Assembly: GCF_003952225.1 (NCBI RefSeq)
Contig: NZ_CP034437.1
Coordinates: 2,494,501 to 2,558,500 of the forward strand
DNA from: Paenibacillus albus
GTDB lineage: Bacteria; Bacillota; Bacilli; Paenibacillales; Paenibacillaceae
Length of the DNA: 64,000 bases
Direction: 5' to 3'
Part shown: positions 53,430 through 64,000 of the stretch, in pieces
How positions within the stretch are numbered: position 1 is the stretch's first letter
Layout: each line of letters opens with the position of its first letter
Position numbers and translations under genes: made by a program
Notes under the pieces: generated by a model
What the model was told of the DNA's origin: nothing
Seen by the model: the letters and a program-made list of their open reading frames with translations, nothing else
The model's database searches: none

Positions 53430-55426
53430 CGGGCTACTGCATGGCCCAGTTCTTGAATCTGTTCGTTCAATTCACTCATGACAGAGGTGATTCGGCTCAC
53501 GGAGGCTGCTCTAGCTTCCGCGATGCCGGACACCTCTTTTGTTAATTGCGCCGCATTGCGAGATACGGTTTCCGTTTGCTCGACCATCGCGGCCATCTCC
53601 TGGCTGCCGGCAGTCATTTCCTCTGTAGCTGCCGCAACTTCCTGGAGCTTCACATTCATGGAAGCGATCGAATCAGCGATACGGGAGAAGGAATGCTCAG
53701 CGGTCTGCACGAGCTGCGTGCCTTCGCTAACCTCGATATGCCCCTGCTGAATGTGAGCCACAGCAAGCTCGATCTGCTCCCGAATGGTTGTCACTCGCTC
53801 TTGCACTTGGCCGGCAGCTTCGCCTGCCTGCATAGCCAGCTTCCGCACTTCATCTGCTACCACCGCAAAACCTTTCCCTTGCTCTCCTGCTCGCGAAGCC
53901 TCGATGTTCGCGTTGAGCGCGAGAATGTTGGTTTGCGATGCAATCTTCCCAATCCATTCGGCAATTTCTACAATGGATTCCGAATGCTTCTCCAGCTGTT
54001 GCATATCGTCCACGACCTGCTGTACGGAGCTGCTTGCTTGGTTCATCTGCACAACCGCATTCGTAATGCTGGTTCGGCCATCCTCGGCGAATCCGGTCGA
54101 CTCACTCGCGCTGTGTGTCACCGAGATCGTTCGCTCAAAGATTTGCTGGATGCCTTCTGCGATGCCGGACATCGCTTTCGTTCCGCTTGCCGCCCCGACG
54201 AGCTGAGCTTCGGTGCCTTCGGTCAACACGTGCATATGATTCACGATCTGTCCAATGCCTGCCCTGGTTTCTTCGGTCTCGCCTGACAAGACTGCCGCAG
54301 TGCCGGAAGCGGAGGTAGACGTCGTTTCGATCCCCTTCACGATTCTGTGCAAATCCGTAACCGTCGTTTGCAATGTTCCGGTAATAAAGCCGATTTCATC
54401 ACGGCGTTTCAATTCGCCTGAGGGAGCACCAGCCGACAGTCGGCCTTCAGCGACTTGCTTCAAATAGGAATGGATCCGCTTGAGCGGTGTAATAATCCGG
54501 CGCTCGATGAAGAAGCCGATAATCGCAATCAGAATGAGAGCGGCCGCGCCTGCTTGCAGACTGAGCTTGCTTAGGCCGGATGCGACCTCAGAGCTGACCC
54601 GCAGCTCTCTGGCTACCGACAAGACGCCGATCGGTTTGCCGGCATAGTCGGTAACCGGCATCATTTTGACACTATAGGGATGGCCGTCTTGGTCCAAGTT
54701 CGCAACGATCGGTTGTTTCAGCGAGGCTGCTGCCTTCATCTGTCCGTCGTAGAGCTGCTCAGCGGCTGCGGCTTGTTTGACAACGGTCTTGTCCGAATCG
54801 ATCCAGCCCGTACTGCCAAGCTTCGAATAGAACGATACGTCCACTCCGACAGTGCTGGCAATAACCGACAACGCTTTCGCATCAAGGAGTCGGCCGAAGA
54901 CGAGTACGCCTGGAGAGGAGAGCTTGTTCTCTTCGTCGGTTATTTTTGAAGCGGCAATGAACGCAATGCCTTTGCTGGTCACGAGCAGTCCGGAGAAGTC
55001 GCCGTCAGCCTTCGCTTTCTGCACGATGCCGAGCTTGCTGATGTTCGGGACCTTGAAATCCGCGATGTCGCCGCTCTGCAGCACGACGTTGCCGTCATAG
55101 TCAGCCGTAACGGTAAAATCCACATTCGGAATAATATTGATCGCGCCGGCTACGTTATCCGTAATCCACTCGAGATCATGTGTGAGCATAGCGGTACGAT
55201 AATCTCCCCAGTGGGAATTGGTAACGGTTACATCCATGACATGAGAAGATAGAATCGCGAGCATTCCTTCTACAGATGCGGCCGATTCGTCGGTTGCGCC
55301 GCGGTCCATGACCTCAAGCTTCGATGTGATGGAATGATAGTAGTAGAGACCTATGCCTGTAATTGGCGCTAGCAGTACTACCGCGATGAGCAGAATGATT
55401 TGAGAACGAACGGAAAAAGAACGCAT
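53420..55426 (-). CDS. Methyl-accepting chemotaxis protein with CHASE4-like sensor
   Basis: 668 residues: helix (about 10-30), extracellular sensor of ~250 residues ([41 protein letters not shown]4-like), second helix (about 292-315), HAMP, and an MCP signalling domain with [34 protein letters not shown]. It signals to CheA/CheW in the cytoplasm. AAAGGAG lies before the ATG, with a long 13-base spacer. The ligand is unknown. It overlaps the DUF423 gene by 10 bases at its end. Confidence 0.92.
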   Translation of the reverse strand: MRSFSVRSQIILLIAVVLLAPITGIGLYYYHSITSKLEVMDRGATDESAASVEGMLAILSSHVMDVTVTNSHWGDYRTAMLTHDLEWITDNVAGAINIIPNVDFTVTADYDGNVVLQSGDIADFKVPNISKLGIVQKAKADGDFSGLLVTSKGIAFIAASKITDEENKLSSPGVLVFGRLLDAKALSVIASTVGVDVSFYSKLGSTGWIDSDKTVVKQAAAAEQLYDGQMKAAASLKQPIVANLDQDGHPYSVKMMPVTDYAGKPIGVLSVARELRVSSEVASGLSKLSLQAGAAALILIAIIGFFIERRIITPLKRIHSYLKQVAEGRLSAGAPSGELKRRDEIGFITGTLQTTVTDLHRIVKGIETTSTSASGTAAVLSGETEETRAGIGQIVNHMHVLTEGTEAQLVGAASGTKAMSGIAEGIQQIFERTISVTHSASESTGFAEDGRTSITNAVVQMNQASSSVQQVVDDMQQLEKHSESIVEIAEWIGKIASQTNILALNANIEASRAGEQGKGFAVVADEVRKLAMQAGEAAGQVQERVTTIREQIELAVAHIQQGHIEVSEGTQLVQTAEHSFSRIADSIASMNVKLQEVAAATEEMTAGSQEMAAMVEQTETVSRNAAQLTKEVSGIAEARAASVSRITSVMSELNEQIQELGHAVARYS

Positions 55427-55549
55427 AGTAGATGAAGTCTCCTTTGATCCTCGAAATGAATATGTCAGCACCTAAACTCTTCCACTTATTCTGACAGTAG
55501 GTGACATGATTTTCAATAGCTATGTCGAAAGCACTAGCTTTTATAGCAA

Positions 55550-55588
55550 AAGAAAAAGCTAAGTGCGCATCTGGCGCAGCTTAGCTTC
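55550..55588 (-). terminator. Terminator downstream of the 55.6 kb gene
   Basis: On the minus strand AAGCTAAGCTGCGC / GCGCACTTAGCTT, followed by TTTCTTTT. Confidence 0.75.
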
Positions 55589-55598
55589 ATGAATTGTA

Positions 55599-56078
55599 TT
55601 ATACAAACTCTTCGATTTCGAAAAGCGCGAACGCGTAGACTTGCTTCTCATCGACATGGTAGACGGTTATCATTTGTGACGTCTCGTCAAAGTTTATGAT
55701 GCGGCAGGGCATGCTCAGCTTCTTCCCGAAGCCTTTATTCGCCGTTAGCCGGATTAAGCAGTTCTCAGCGATGCAAGCTTTAATTCGTTCCGTACTTAAA
55801 GTTAAATTGGACTGAGGGGCCGCTGTGGCAGACTCAGCTTTCTGGCTTGCTTTCGATGCCTTGGTGTCCTTCGGTTTATTCGCGGCGCTTGTTTCAAGAG
55901 TCTCAATCAGGCGGCCGAGCTCCATGCCGGATTTAATGCGAAAATCCGCAAATCCCGCTTGGTTCAGCGCATGAAGCAGCCTCTCCATCGCAATTGCGTT
56001 GCTGTCACCTTGCACGAGAATGTCAACATTGAATAAATGAGCTGTTGTTTGCTTCTGAAGTTTATCTGATTGATTCAT
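55599..56078 (-). CDS. Uncharacterised protein with Lys/Ala-rich linker
   Basis: 159 residues. An N-terminal ~65-residue alpha/beta segment (NVDILVQGDSNAIAMERLLHALNQAG), a low-complexity Lys/Ala/Ser/Thr linker (about 66-95) and a C-terminal ~60-residue beta region (GFGKKLSMPCRIINFDET, TVYHVDEKQVYAF). It is cytoplasmic and I do not recognise a family. GGAGTGG precedes the ATG at 56078. Confidence 0.7.
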   Translation of the reverse strand: MNQSDKLQKQTTAHLFNVDILVQGDSNAIAMERLLHALNQAGFADFRIKSGMELGRLIETLETSAANKPKDTKASKASQKAESATAAPQSNLTLSTERIKACIAENCLIRLTANKGFGKKLSMPCRIINFDETSQMITVYHVDEKQVYAFALFEIEEFV

Positions 56079-56290
56079 TGTGCCACTCCATGACGTCATA
56101 AAGTATTCTAACTATATCATTATCGCTACCAATATTGTAGTGTCTGAGACTGATTTTTTACTGCAAAAAGCAGGCGGTTTGGACAGGCTGACGCCAACAC
56201 TCACCAGCAGGCGCGAGCATATAGTGAAAAGGAATATGCAACGATGGCCAAAAGCGGAGGCTGGCGGGTAGAAGGAGGTGGTTTCTTTTG

Positions 56291-56593
56291 ATGCGGATGG
56301 TTCCAATTGTACTTGCTGACAATACAACGGTTCTTGGCGTAGAAGTGCTTCTGCCCAAAACGACTTTGCTTGCGGTGACGACGGATAAGGGCTACATCAT
56401 GTGCGGAGCGCTCGATGTCTCCCTTCTGAATGAACGGTTGAAGGATAGAGGCATCATTGCGGGGCGTGCAGTCGGTGTCAAAACGCTGGATGAACTTATG
56501 GCTGCACCGCTGGAGTCGGTGACAGGCGCAGCGGAGGCGCTTGGCATAAAGCCCGGCATGAAGGGTGCGGACGCGCTGCTGTTAATGTTATAG
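56291..56593 (+). CDS. DUF1805 (YunC-like) protein
   Basis: 100 residues with the family pattern YIMCGALDVSLLNERLKDRG and GKPGMKGADALL-like end. The fold is small alpha/beta; the function is unknown. AAGGAGGTGG lies 9 bases before ATG 56291. A TTG directly precedes it. Confidence 0.82.
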   Translation: MRMVPIVLADNTTVLGVEVLLPKTTLLAVTTDKGYIMCGALDVSLLNERLKDRGIIAGRAVGVKTLDELMAAPLESVTGAAEALGIKPGMKGADALLLML

Positions 56594-56605
56594 AACGATG
56601 AACGA

Positions 56606-56660
56606 AAATAAAGGGCCGCCTATGGCAGCAGCTGATGCTGTAGCCGGGCGACCCTTATTT
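56606..56660. terminator. Bidirectional terminator between yunC-like and mtnA genes
   Basis: AAATAAAGGG-CGCC...GGC / GCC...GGCG-CCCTTATTT long hairpin with AT-rich ends. Confidence 0.8.
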
Positions 56661-56677
56661 GTTGTTTCAAGCGAGAA

Positions 56678-57742
56678 CTAGCTGTTAAACAAATTTTTGA
56701 GATTCACGTCAAACGGAGGCTTCACGATGCCCTTCTCCGTAATAATTGCAGTTACATACTCGTTTGGCGTAACATCGAACGCCGGATTGAACACTTTGAC
56801 GCCAGCTGGCGCAGTCCGTTTGCCGAAGCCTTCCGTAATCTCTTCCGCGTTCCGCTCTTCGATAGGGATCTCCGCGCCGGACGGCGTGTTCAGATCAATC
56901 GTGGAGAGGGGACTAGCGACGTAGAAAGGAATGCCATGCGCTTTAGCAAGAACAGCAACGCTGTACGTGCCGATCTTGTTCGCAACATCGCCGTTTGCGG
57001 CAACGCGGTCTGTGCCGACGATAACGGCGTCGATCCAGCCTTTGCTCATGACCATGCCAGCCATATTATCGCAGATAAGCGTTACATCTACGCCTGCTTG
57101 CTGAAGCTCGAACGCTGTCAGTCGAGCGCCTTGCAACACCGGACGCGTCTCGTCCGCAAACACGCGCAGCTTGATGCCTTGCTCTAATGCGAGATAGAAA
57201 GGAGCGAGCGCCGTGCCGTATTTCGCAGTTGCGAGGCCGCCGGCGTTGCAGTGCGTCAGTACGCCCATGCCATCTTGGAACAGCGTAAGGGCGTGTTCGC
57301 CGATGAGGCGATTCGTCTCTTCGTCCTCGCTTTGAATCGTGATCGCTTCTTGCAGGAGCGCTTCCTTACATGCAGCCAGGTCGCTGCCGTCAGCGGCTAG
57401 CGCATCTGCGCGTGCAGTCATCCGATCAAGCGCCCAGAACAGGTTCACGGCTGTCGGACGGGAAGTTGCAAGGTGTGCGGCTGCTTCTTTCACAGCTGTC
57501 AGCCAAGCGCTTGCTTCGCCAGCATCGCGGCTGCCAAGCACAACGCCATATGCAGCGGCAATGCCGATTGCAGGAGCGCCGCGTACTTTAAGATGGCGGA
57601 TCGCTTCCCAAACATCTTGTGTCGTTACAAGCGGAAGATAGACGATCTCTTCCGGCAGAAGGCGTTGATCTAACAAATCCAATTGCTCTCCTGCCCAAAT
57701 GACGGACTGTAAGCCTTTATAGCTCGTTGTTTCTGTAGTCAT
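56678..57742 (-). CDS. mtnA: Methylthioribose-1-phosphate isomerase
   Basis: 354 residues. It converts methylthioribose 1-phosphate to methylthioribulose 1-phosphate in methionine salvage. Seen: [16 protein letters not shown], catalytic Cys165 in [10 protein letters not shown] and Asp245 in [19 protein letters not shown]. Length is typical. It follows mtnK by 32 bases and is probably in one operon. Related eIF-2B-like sugar isomerases are less likely given the context. Confidence 0.96.
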   Translation of the reverse strand: MTTETTSYKGLQSVIWAGEQLDLLDQRLLPEEIVYLPLVTTQDVWEAIRHLKVRGAPAIGIAAAYGVVLGSRDAGEASAWLTAVKEAAAHLATSRPTAVNLFWALDRMTARADALAADGSDLAACKEALLQEAITIQSEDEETNRLIGEHALTLFQDGMGVLTHCNAGGLATAKYGTALAPFYLALEQGIKLRVFADETRPVLQGARLTAFELQQAGVDVTLICDNMAGMVMSKGWIDAVIVGTDRVAANGDVANKIGTYSVAVLAKAHGIPFYVASPLSTIDLNTPSGAEIPIEERNAEEITEGFGKRTAPAGVKVFNPAFDVTPNEYVTAIITEKGIVKPPFDVNLKNLFNS

Positions 57743-57774
57743 AGTTAGAGGATTCCTTCCTTTCGTTCGTTCGT

Positions 57775-58995
57775 TTAAGCCTTAACAGCAGTCGAAGCCG
57801 AAAGCGCCGTATCAATAAGCTCATCAATCGAAGCCGCTTGGCGGCCTTGTTTAATGAGTGATTTGCCGATTCTAAGCGCCAGTCGCTGCGCGCGCTCGCG
57901 AGCAGCTGCATCTTCGATCTTATCAATGTCCGCCACGTGTGCGAGACCTACGATGCGGCGAACCATTTTGCAGCCGGCGTAACCGATTGTGTCCTGCAGC
58001 AGGCGCTGCATGTAGTTCTCTTTGTAGCCGGGAGCTGCAGCAGCAAGGCGGTCAACCCCATGCGCATCCCATAGAGCAAGGAACTTGCTGTGGAACTGGC
58101 TCCATACGTCTTTGATCGTGTCTATCAAGTATGCACGGTACTCTTCACGCTGTGATTCGATGCTGTCGCGTCCTTCGCGTGCCGCATAGTTCAGCAGCAG
58201 GTTCGCGATAACGGCGCCGATGTCAAAGCCCATTGGACCGTAGTAGGCGAACTCTGGATCGATAACTTTCGTCGACTCCGTTGTGATGAAGATGCTGCCT
58301 GTATGCAAATCGCCGTGAAGCAGCGCTTGCGATTGCGTCAAGAACTTCTCGCGGAGCAGCGCCACTTCGAGGTGAAGCTCGCCGTCATTCCAGAGAGCCT
58401 CAGCTTCATCACGAATGGCATTTTCAAAGCTGTTCGTATCTGCATTCGTATAAGGAGCGTCGAAGATAAGATCTTCGGTAATTTTGCAAAGCTCTGGGTT
58501 GATGAAGCTTGCCATGCGAAGCTTCTTCTCCTGTTGATTATGTCCAAGATCCGAGGTGTAAAATAGCGATTGCGCCAGGAAGGTCGAGATATGATCGGCA
58601 AAAAGCGGGTAGCGTCCGCCGTTAATAAGTCCCTGTCTCATGATGACATGGTCACTGAGATCCTCCATAACTGTAAGCGCGAGTTCCTTGTCGTATAGAT
58701 ATACGGCTGGAACAAGCCCTGGTGCAAGCTTACCTTCGAGAATAAGCGCTTCGCTCTCGATACGTGCGCGATCGAGCGTGAGCGGCCATGATTCGCCGAC
58801 TACTTTCGCGTAAGGGAGCGCCTGTTTCATGATAATGCTGCTGCCCGATGCCGGATCGGAAATATGGAACACCAAATTCAAGTTGCCATCGCCGATTTCA
58901 CGGCACGAAAGCTCTGCGCCTGGGGTAAAAACACCATCAAGGGTACGAGCGATTTCGATCGCTTCTGCTTCGTTTAACGGATGATACGTAGTCAT
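57775..58995 (-). CDS. mtnK: 5-methylthioribose kinase
   Basis: 406 residues of the APH/choline kinase fold: [12 protein letters not shown] (catalytic loop) and [11 protein letters not shown] (metal-binding Asp). It phosphorylates methylthioribose at C1, feeding MtnA. CGGAGGTG precedes the ATG. The ~100 bases between the promoter-like TATAAT (on the minus strand, about 59078-59073) and the gene hold no SAM riboswitch, unlike the S-box leader of Bacillus mtnKA. Confidence 0.95.
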   Translation of the reverse strand: MTTYHPLNEAEAIEIARTLDGVFTPGAELSCREIGDGNLNLVFHISDPASGSSIIMKQALPYAKVVGESWPLTLDRARIESEALILEGKLAPGLVPAVYLYDKELALTVMEDLSDHVIMRQGLINGGRYPLFADHISTFLAQSLFYTSDLGHNQQEKKLRMASFINPELCKITEDLIFDAPYTNADTNSFENAIRDEAEALWNDGELHLEVALLREKFLTQSQALLHGDLHTGSIFITTESTKVIDPEFAYYGPMGFDIGAVIANLLLNYAAREGRDSIESQREEYRAYLIDTIKDVWSQFHSKFLALWDAHGVDRLAAAAPGYKENYMQRLLQDTIGYAGCKMVRRIVGLAHVADIDKIEDAAARERAQRLALRIGKSLIKQGRQAASIDELIDTALSASTAVKA

Positions 58996-59149
58996 CTATA
59001 GCACACCTCCGGGTCGTAATAATGCTTCGAGCTAGACTGCCATCTGTAGGCTGATCCGCAAATATGTATATTATAGCGAATTTTTTCGCTTTCGAACACC
59101 TAGATTTGTTATAATGATTGTTATTGCGATGAAACGGAGGGGAAACAAA

Positions 59150-59737
59150 GTGAATAACGGATTCGATCAAGAACAGCCGGTCGCGCTTAAAGAATGGGCG
59201 GTCGCGGTGAAGGCATTGACCGAAGGGAAACAAATTATCGTTCTGCGCAAAGGCGGCATCGCGGAGGAAACGCGGGATTTTCAGCTCAAGGCACCTCGCT
59301 TCTACTTAATGCCTGCTTATGAGCATCAGCGACCGGAGCTGCTCAAGGAGCCTTACCAGGATGATGTGCGCCAATTGATGGCGGCATGGCAGCCGAATGC
59401 GGCGACTGTAGAGATTAATGCGGTCGCGGAAGCTGTGGATGACATCGAGATTTTCGATCAGGATACGCTTCGTCTGTTGGATGAGTTTCATATTTGGACG
59501 GATACGTTCGCGGATGAGAGGCTCAAGTGGAAGAAGACCAAACCGCTTCATTTGCTGCTTCTTCGGGTAAGCAAGCTGGAGCGGCCGGTTCTATTGCCAA
59601 TGCAGGATCATTTTAACGGATGCAAATCATGGGTTGATCTTGGATCTTCTTTCGAGGGCGTGAAAGCGCAACCTGTCTTGAGTGACGCGGAGTTTGGGGC
59701 TCTGGTGGAACAAATACGCAGCAAGATTGGGCGGTAA
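59150..59737 (+). CDS. DUF1802 protein
   Basis: 195 residues with ALKEWAVAVKALTEGKQIIVLRKGGIAEE, FYLMPAYEHQ and LHLLLLRVSKL, which are characteristic of DUF1802. The function is unknown; it is cytoplasmic. It probably starts with GTG at 59150, where GGAGGGG lies 7 bases upstream; an open frame from 59114 has no signal. A TATAAT at 59110-59115 suggests its own promoter. Confidence 0.82.
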   Translation: MNNGFDQEQPVALKEWAVAVKALTEGKQIIVLRKGGIAEETRDFQLKAPRFYLMPAYEHQRPELLKEPYQDDVRQLMAAWQPNAATVEINAVAEAVDDIEIFDQDTLRLLDEFHIWTDTFADERLKWKKTKPLHLLLLRVSKLERPVLLPMQDHFNGCKSWVDLGSSFEGVKAQPVLSDAEFGALVEQIRSKIGR

Positions 59738-59774
59738 TCCGTACAAGTTAAGAGTGAATGCAGGCGCAGGCTCA

Positions 59775-59803
59775 TTGATTTCAATTGAAAACTATACTAA
59801 AAT
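59775..59803 (+). promoter_or_regulatory. Promoter of the suf operon
   Basis: TTGATT, 17 bases, TAAAAT; a TATAAT four bases further on is an alternative -10 with a 21-base spacer. Confidence 0.5.
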
Positions 59804-59806
59804 ATA

Positions 59807-59844
59807 ATTGAGAATCATTGAGAATCAATTTAGAATAATTATAA
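59807..59844. promoter_or_regulatory. Fur/PerR-like operator in the suf promoter
   Basis: TTAGAATAATTATAA (59830-59844) differs in one base from the PerR box TTATAATNATTATAA. Directly before it ATTGAGAATC is repeated twice in tandem (59807-59826), resembling overlapping Fur hexamers. The site covers the expected transcription start, which fits repression by a Fur-family metal regulator. Confidence 0.6.
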
Positions 59845-59956
59845 AAGAGGAATTGTTTCAATAAATGCATTTCAGAAATCACCGCCGCGTTCCGGCGGAT
59901 TTCGTTCGTGCAGGGCAGAGACATTCGTCGTAACCATCTGGAGGGAGCAGTTTACC

Positions 59957-60736
59957 ATGGCAACACAATTTAAGATCGATGGCCTCAAAGCGGCCATTGA
60001 CGGTAAAGAAATCTTGAAAGGCCTTAGCCTTGAAATTAAAGGCGGCGAGGTTCATGCAATTATGGGACCGAACGGTACAGGTAAGAGTACGCTCGCGTCT
60101 TCGCTTATGGGCCATCCTAAATATGAAGTAACCGGCGGCGAAGTTACGCTGAACGGTGAAGACGTGCTGGAAATGGCTGTTGATGAGCGCGCTCGCGCAG
60201 GCCTGTTCCTTGCTATGCAATACCCAAGCGAAATCAGCGGCGTAACGAACTCCGACTTCCTTCGCAGCGCAATTAACGCTCGCCGTGAGGAAGGCAAAGA
60301 AATTTCGCTGATCAAATTCATCCGCCTCATGGAAGGCAAGATGAAAGAGCTTGAGATGAACCCGGAGTTCATGCACCGTTACTTGAACGAAGGCTTCTCC
60401 GGCGGCGAGAAGAAGCGTAACGAAATTCTTCAAATGATGATGCTCGATCCGTCGATCGTTATTCTTGACGAGATTGACTCGGGTCTTGATATCGACGCTT
60501 TGAAAATCGTAGCGAACGGCGTGAACGCAATGCGTTCCGAAGATCGCGGCTTCCTGATCATCACTCACTATCAACGTTTGCTCGACTACATTAAACCAGA
60601 TTTCGTTCACGTTATGATGCAAGGTCGCATCGTGAAGTCCGGCGGACCAGAGCTTGCTGAGCGTCTGGAAAGCGAAGGCTACGATTGGGTGAAAGAAGAA
60701 CTCGGCATCGTAGACGAAACAGTCGGACAGGTTTAA
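59957..60736 (+). CDS. sufC: Fe-S assembly ATPase SufC
   Basis: 259 residues: a single ABC ATPase with Walker [10 protein letters not shown] (37-45), signature [11 protein letters not shown] (about 146-156) and Walker [13 protein letters not shown]. It powers the SufB-SufD scaffold that builds Fe-S clusters. First gene of sufCDSU(B). GGGAGCAG precedes the ATG. Confidence 0.97.
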   Translation: MATQFKIDGLKAAIDGKEILKGLSLEIKGGEVHAIMGPNGTGKSTLASSLMGHPKYEVTGGEVTLNGEDVLEMAVDERARAGLFLAMQYPSEISGVTNSDFLRSAINARREEGKEISLIKFIRLMEGKMKELEMNPEFMHRYLNEGFSGGEKKRNEILQMMMLDPSIVILDEIDSGLDIDALKIVANGVNAMRSEDRGFLIITHYQRLLDYIKPDFVHVMMQGRIVKSGGPELAERLESEGYDWVKEELGIVDETVGQV

Positions 60737-60756
60737 TCGGAGGAGGAGCAAGTGAA

Positions 60757-63699
<2,943 letters not shown>

Positions 63700-63737
63700 T
63701 AACGCGGGTAGCCGCGTACGATAGGAGGCTTCTATTT

Positions 63738-64000
63738 ATGGCTAAGGAAATGCCTGATTTAGAAGAATATAAATATGGCTTTCGCGACGAGCATAAGGCG
63801 ATTTTCCAGTCTGGTAAAGGACTGACACCTGAAGTTGTTCGTACAATCTCGGAAATTAAAGGCGAGCCGGAATGGATGCTGGAGTTCCGTCTGAAATCGC
63901 TGGAGCAATTCAACAAGATGCCGATGCCGAAGTGGGGCGGCAACATGGATGACCTGGATTTCGATGATATCCAGTACTATGTTCGTCCTTCCGAGAAGCA
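63738..64000 (+). CDS. sufB: Fe-S assembly protein SufB, 5' part
   Basis: The first 87 codons: [37 protein letters not shown] and [21 protein letters not shown]. This is the N-terminus of SufB, the scaffold that assembles Fe-S clusters with SufC and SufD. AGGAGG lies before the ATG. It runs off the window end, so the operon order is sufC-D-S-U-B. Confidence 0.95.
   Translation, partial: MAKEMPDLEEYKYGFRDEHKAIFQSGKGLTPEVVRTISEIKGEPEWMLEFRLKSLEQFNKMPMPKWGGNMDDLDFDDIQYYVRPSEK

Noticed and set aside
56080-56271. 63-codon plus-strand open frame before the YunC-like gene
   Set aside because: No ribosome site and unstable composition; the region is better explained as divergent control DNA.
58996-59110. 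SAM-I riboswitch for mtnK
   Set aside because: Too short and lacks the conserved S-box sequence blocks.

Overview
The window looks like core chromosome of an endospore-forming Gram-positive of the Paenibacillaceae (Paenibacillus/Cohnella-like). Evidence for this is intrinsic terminators after many genes, strong AGGAGG-type ribosome binding sites, a T-box leader, a gamma-type SASP gene, ytxC, the sporulation-linked genes prkA, yhbH and spoVR, a Lia cell-envelope system, LtaS, a sipW/TasA-like pair, a KinB-like kinase and a sufCDSUB operon. GC is intermediate. I see no prophage, insertion sequence, CRISPR array, rRNA or tRNA. The genus is an inference.

Layout. 1-8.7 kb: 3' part of mqnC, a diguanylate cyclase, ytxC, the T-box-controlled thrS, a 3D-domain cell-wall protein, a SASP, a soluble chemoreceptor-like protein and a small coiled-coil protein. 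8.7-17.8 kb: amt with a near-consensus GlnR/TnrA box, liaFSR (liaF carries an apparent one-base frameshift), a YugN-like gene, htrA and an OmpR/histidine-kinase pair. 17.9-27.4 kb: ispH, a DUF2062 gene, DAHP synthase, a GSI-beta-type glnA with a perfect GlnR/TnrA box, serC, an orphan PhoP-type regulator, trmL, an AbrB-type regulator, a 32-residue membrane peptide and a PLP aminotransferase. 27.4-36 kb: Rieske and DUF2161 genes, prkA, a LytTR regulator, the ATP-grasp/alpha-E/transglutaminase triad and an NAD(P)H dehydrogenase. 36-43.3 kb: sipW and a TasA-like matrix protein below a cluster of GTTCTTT heptamers, spoVR, a YvyF-like gene, an ankyrin protein, and an ABC-F gene behind a short leader ORF plus terminator. 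43.4-59.7 kb: KinB-like kinase, ltaS, an MFS transporter, yhbH, GDYXXLXY/DUF2157 membrane genes, a PhyH dioxygenase, small membrane proteins, a CHASE4-like chemoreceptor, a YunC-like gene, mtnKA and a DUF1802 gene. 59.9-64 kb: sufCDSU and the start of sufB, with a Fur/PerR-like box in the promoter region.

The most interesting signals lie between genes. Two ~170-nt elements (23552-23730 and 27206-27374) start at the stop codons of two different aminotransferase genes and share two conserved sequence blocks. Their inner and outer stems have different sequences yet still pair, which is the pattern expected of an undescribed structured RNA. A second family is a 93-bp tandem pair at about 35768-35958, which also shows compensatory changes. 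A third, degenerate repeat cluster with the start TAACGAAC lies at 48017-48201. Other points of note are the ABC-F leader peptide ending in an Arg-rich motif before a terminator, the liaF frameshift, the SinR-like operator cluster before sipW, and an octamer tandem repeat next to the DAHP synthase promoter.

Functional themes are nitrogen assimilation (amt, glnA), envelope stress and wall or matrix assembly (Lia, HtrA, LtaS, SipW/TasA), sporulation (SASP, YtxC, PrkA/YhbH/SpoVR, KinB-like), Fe-S cluster assembly (Suf) and methionine salvage (MtnKA).
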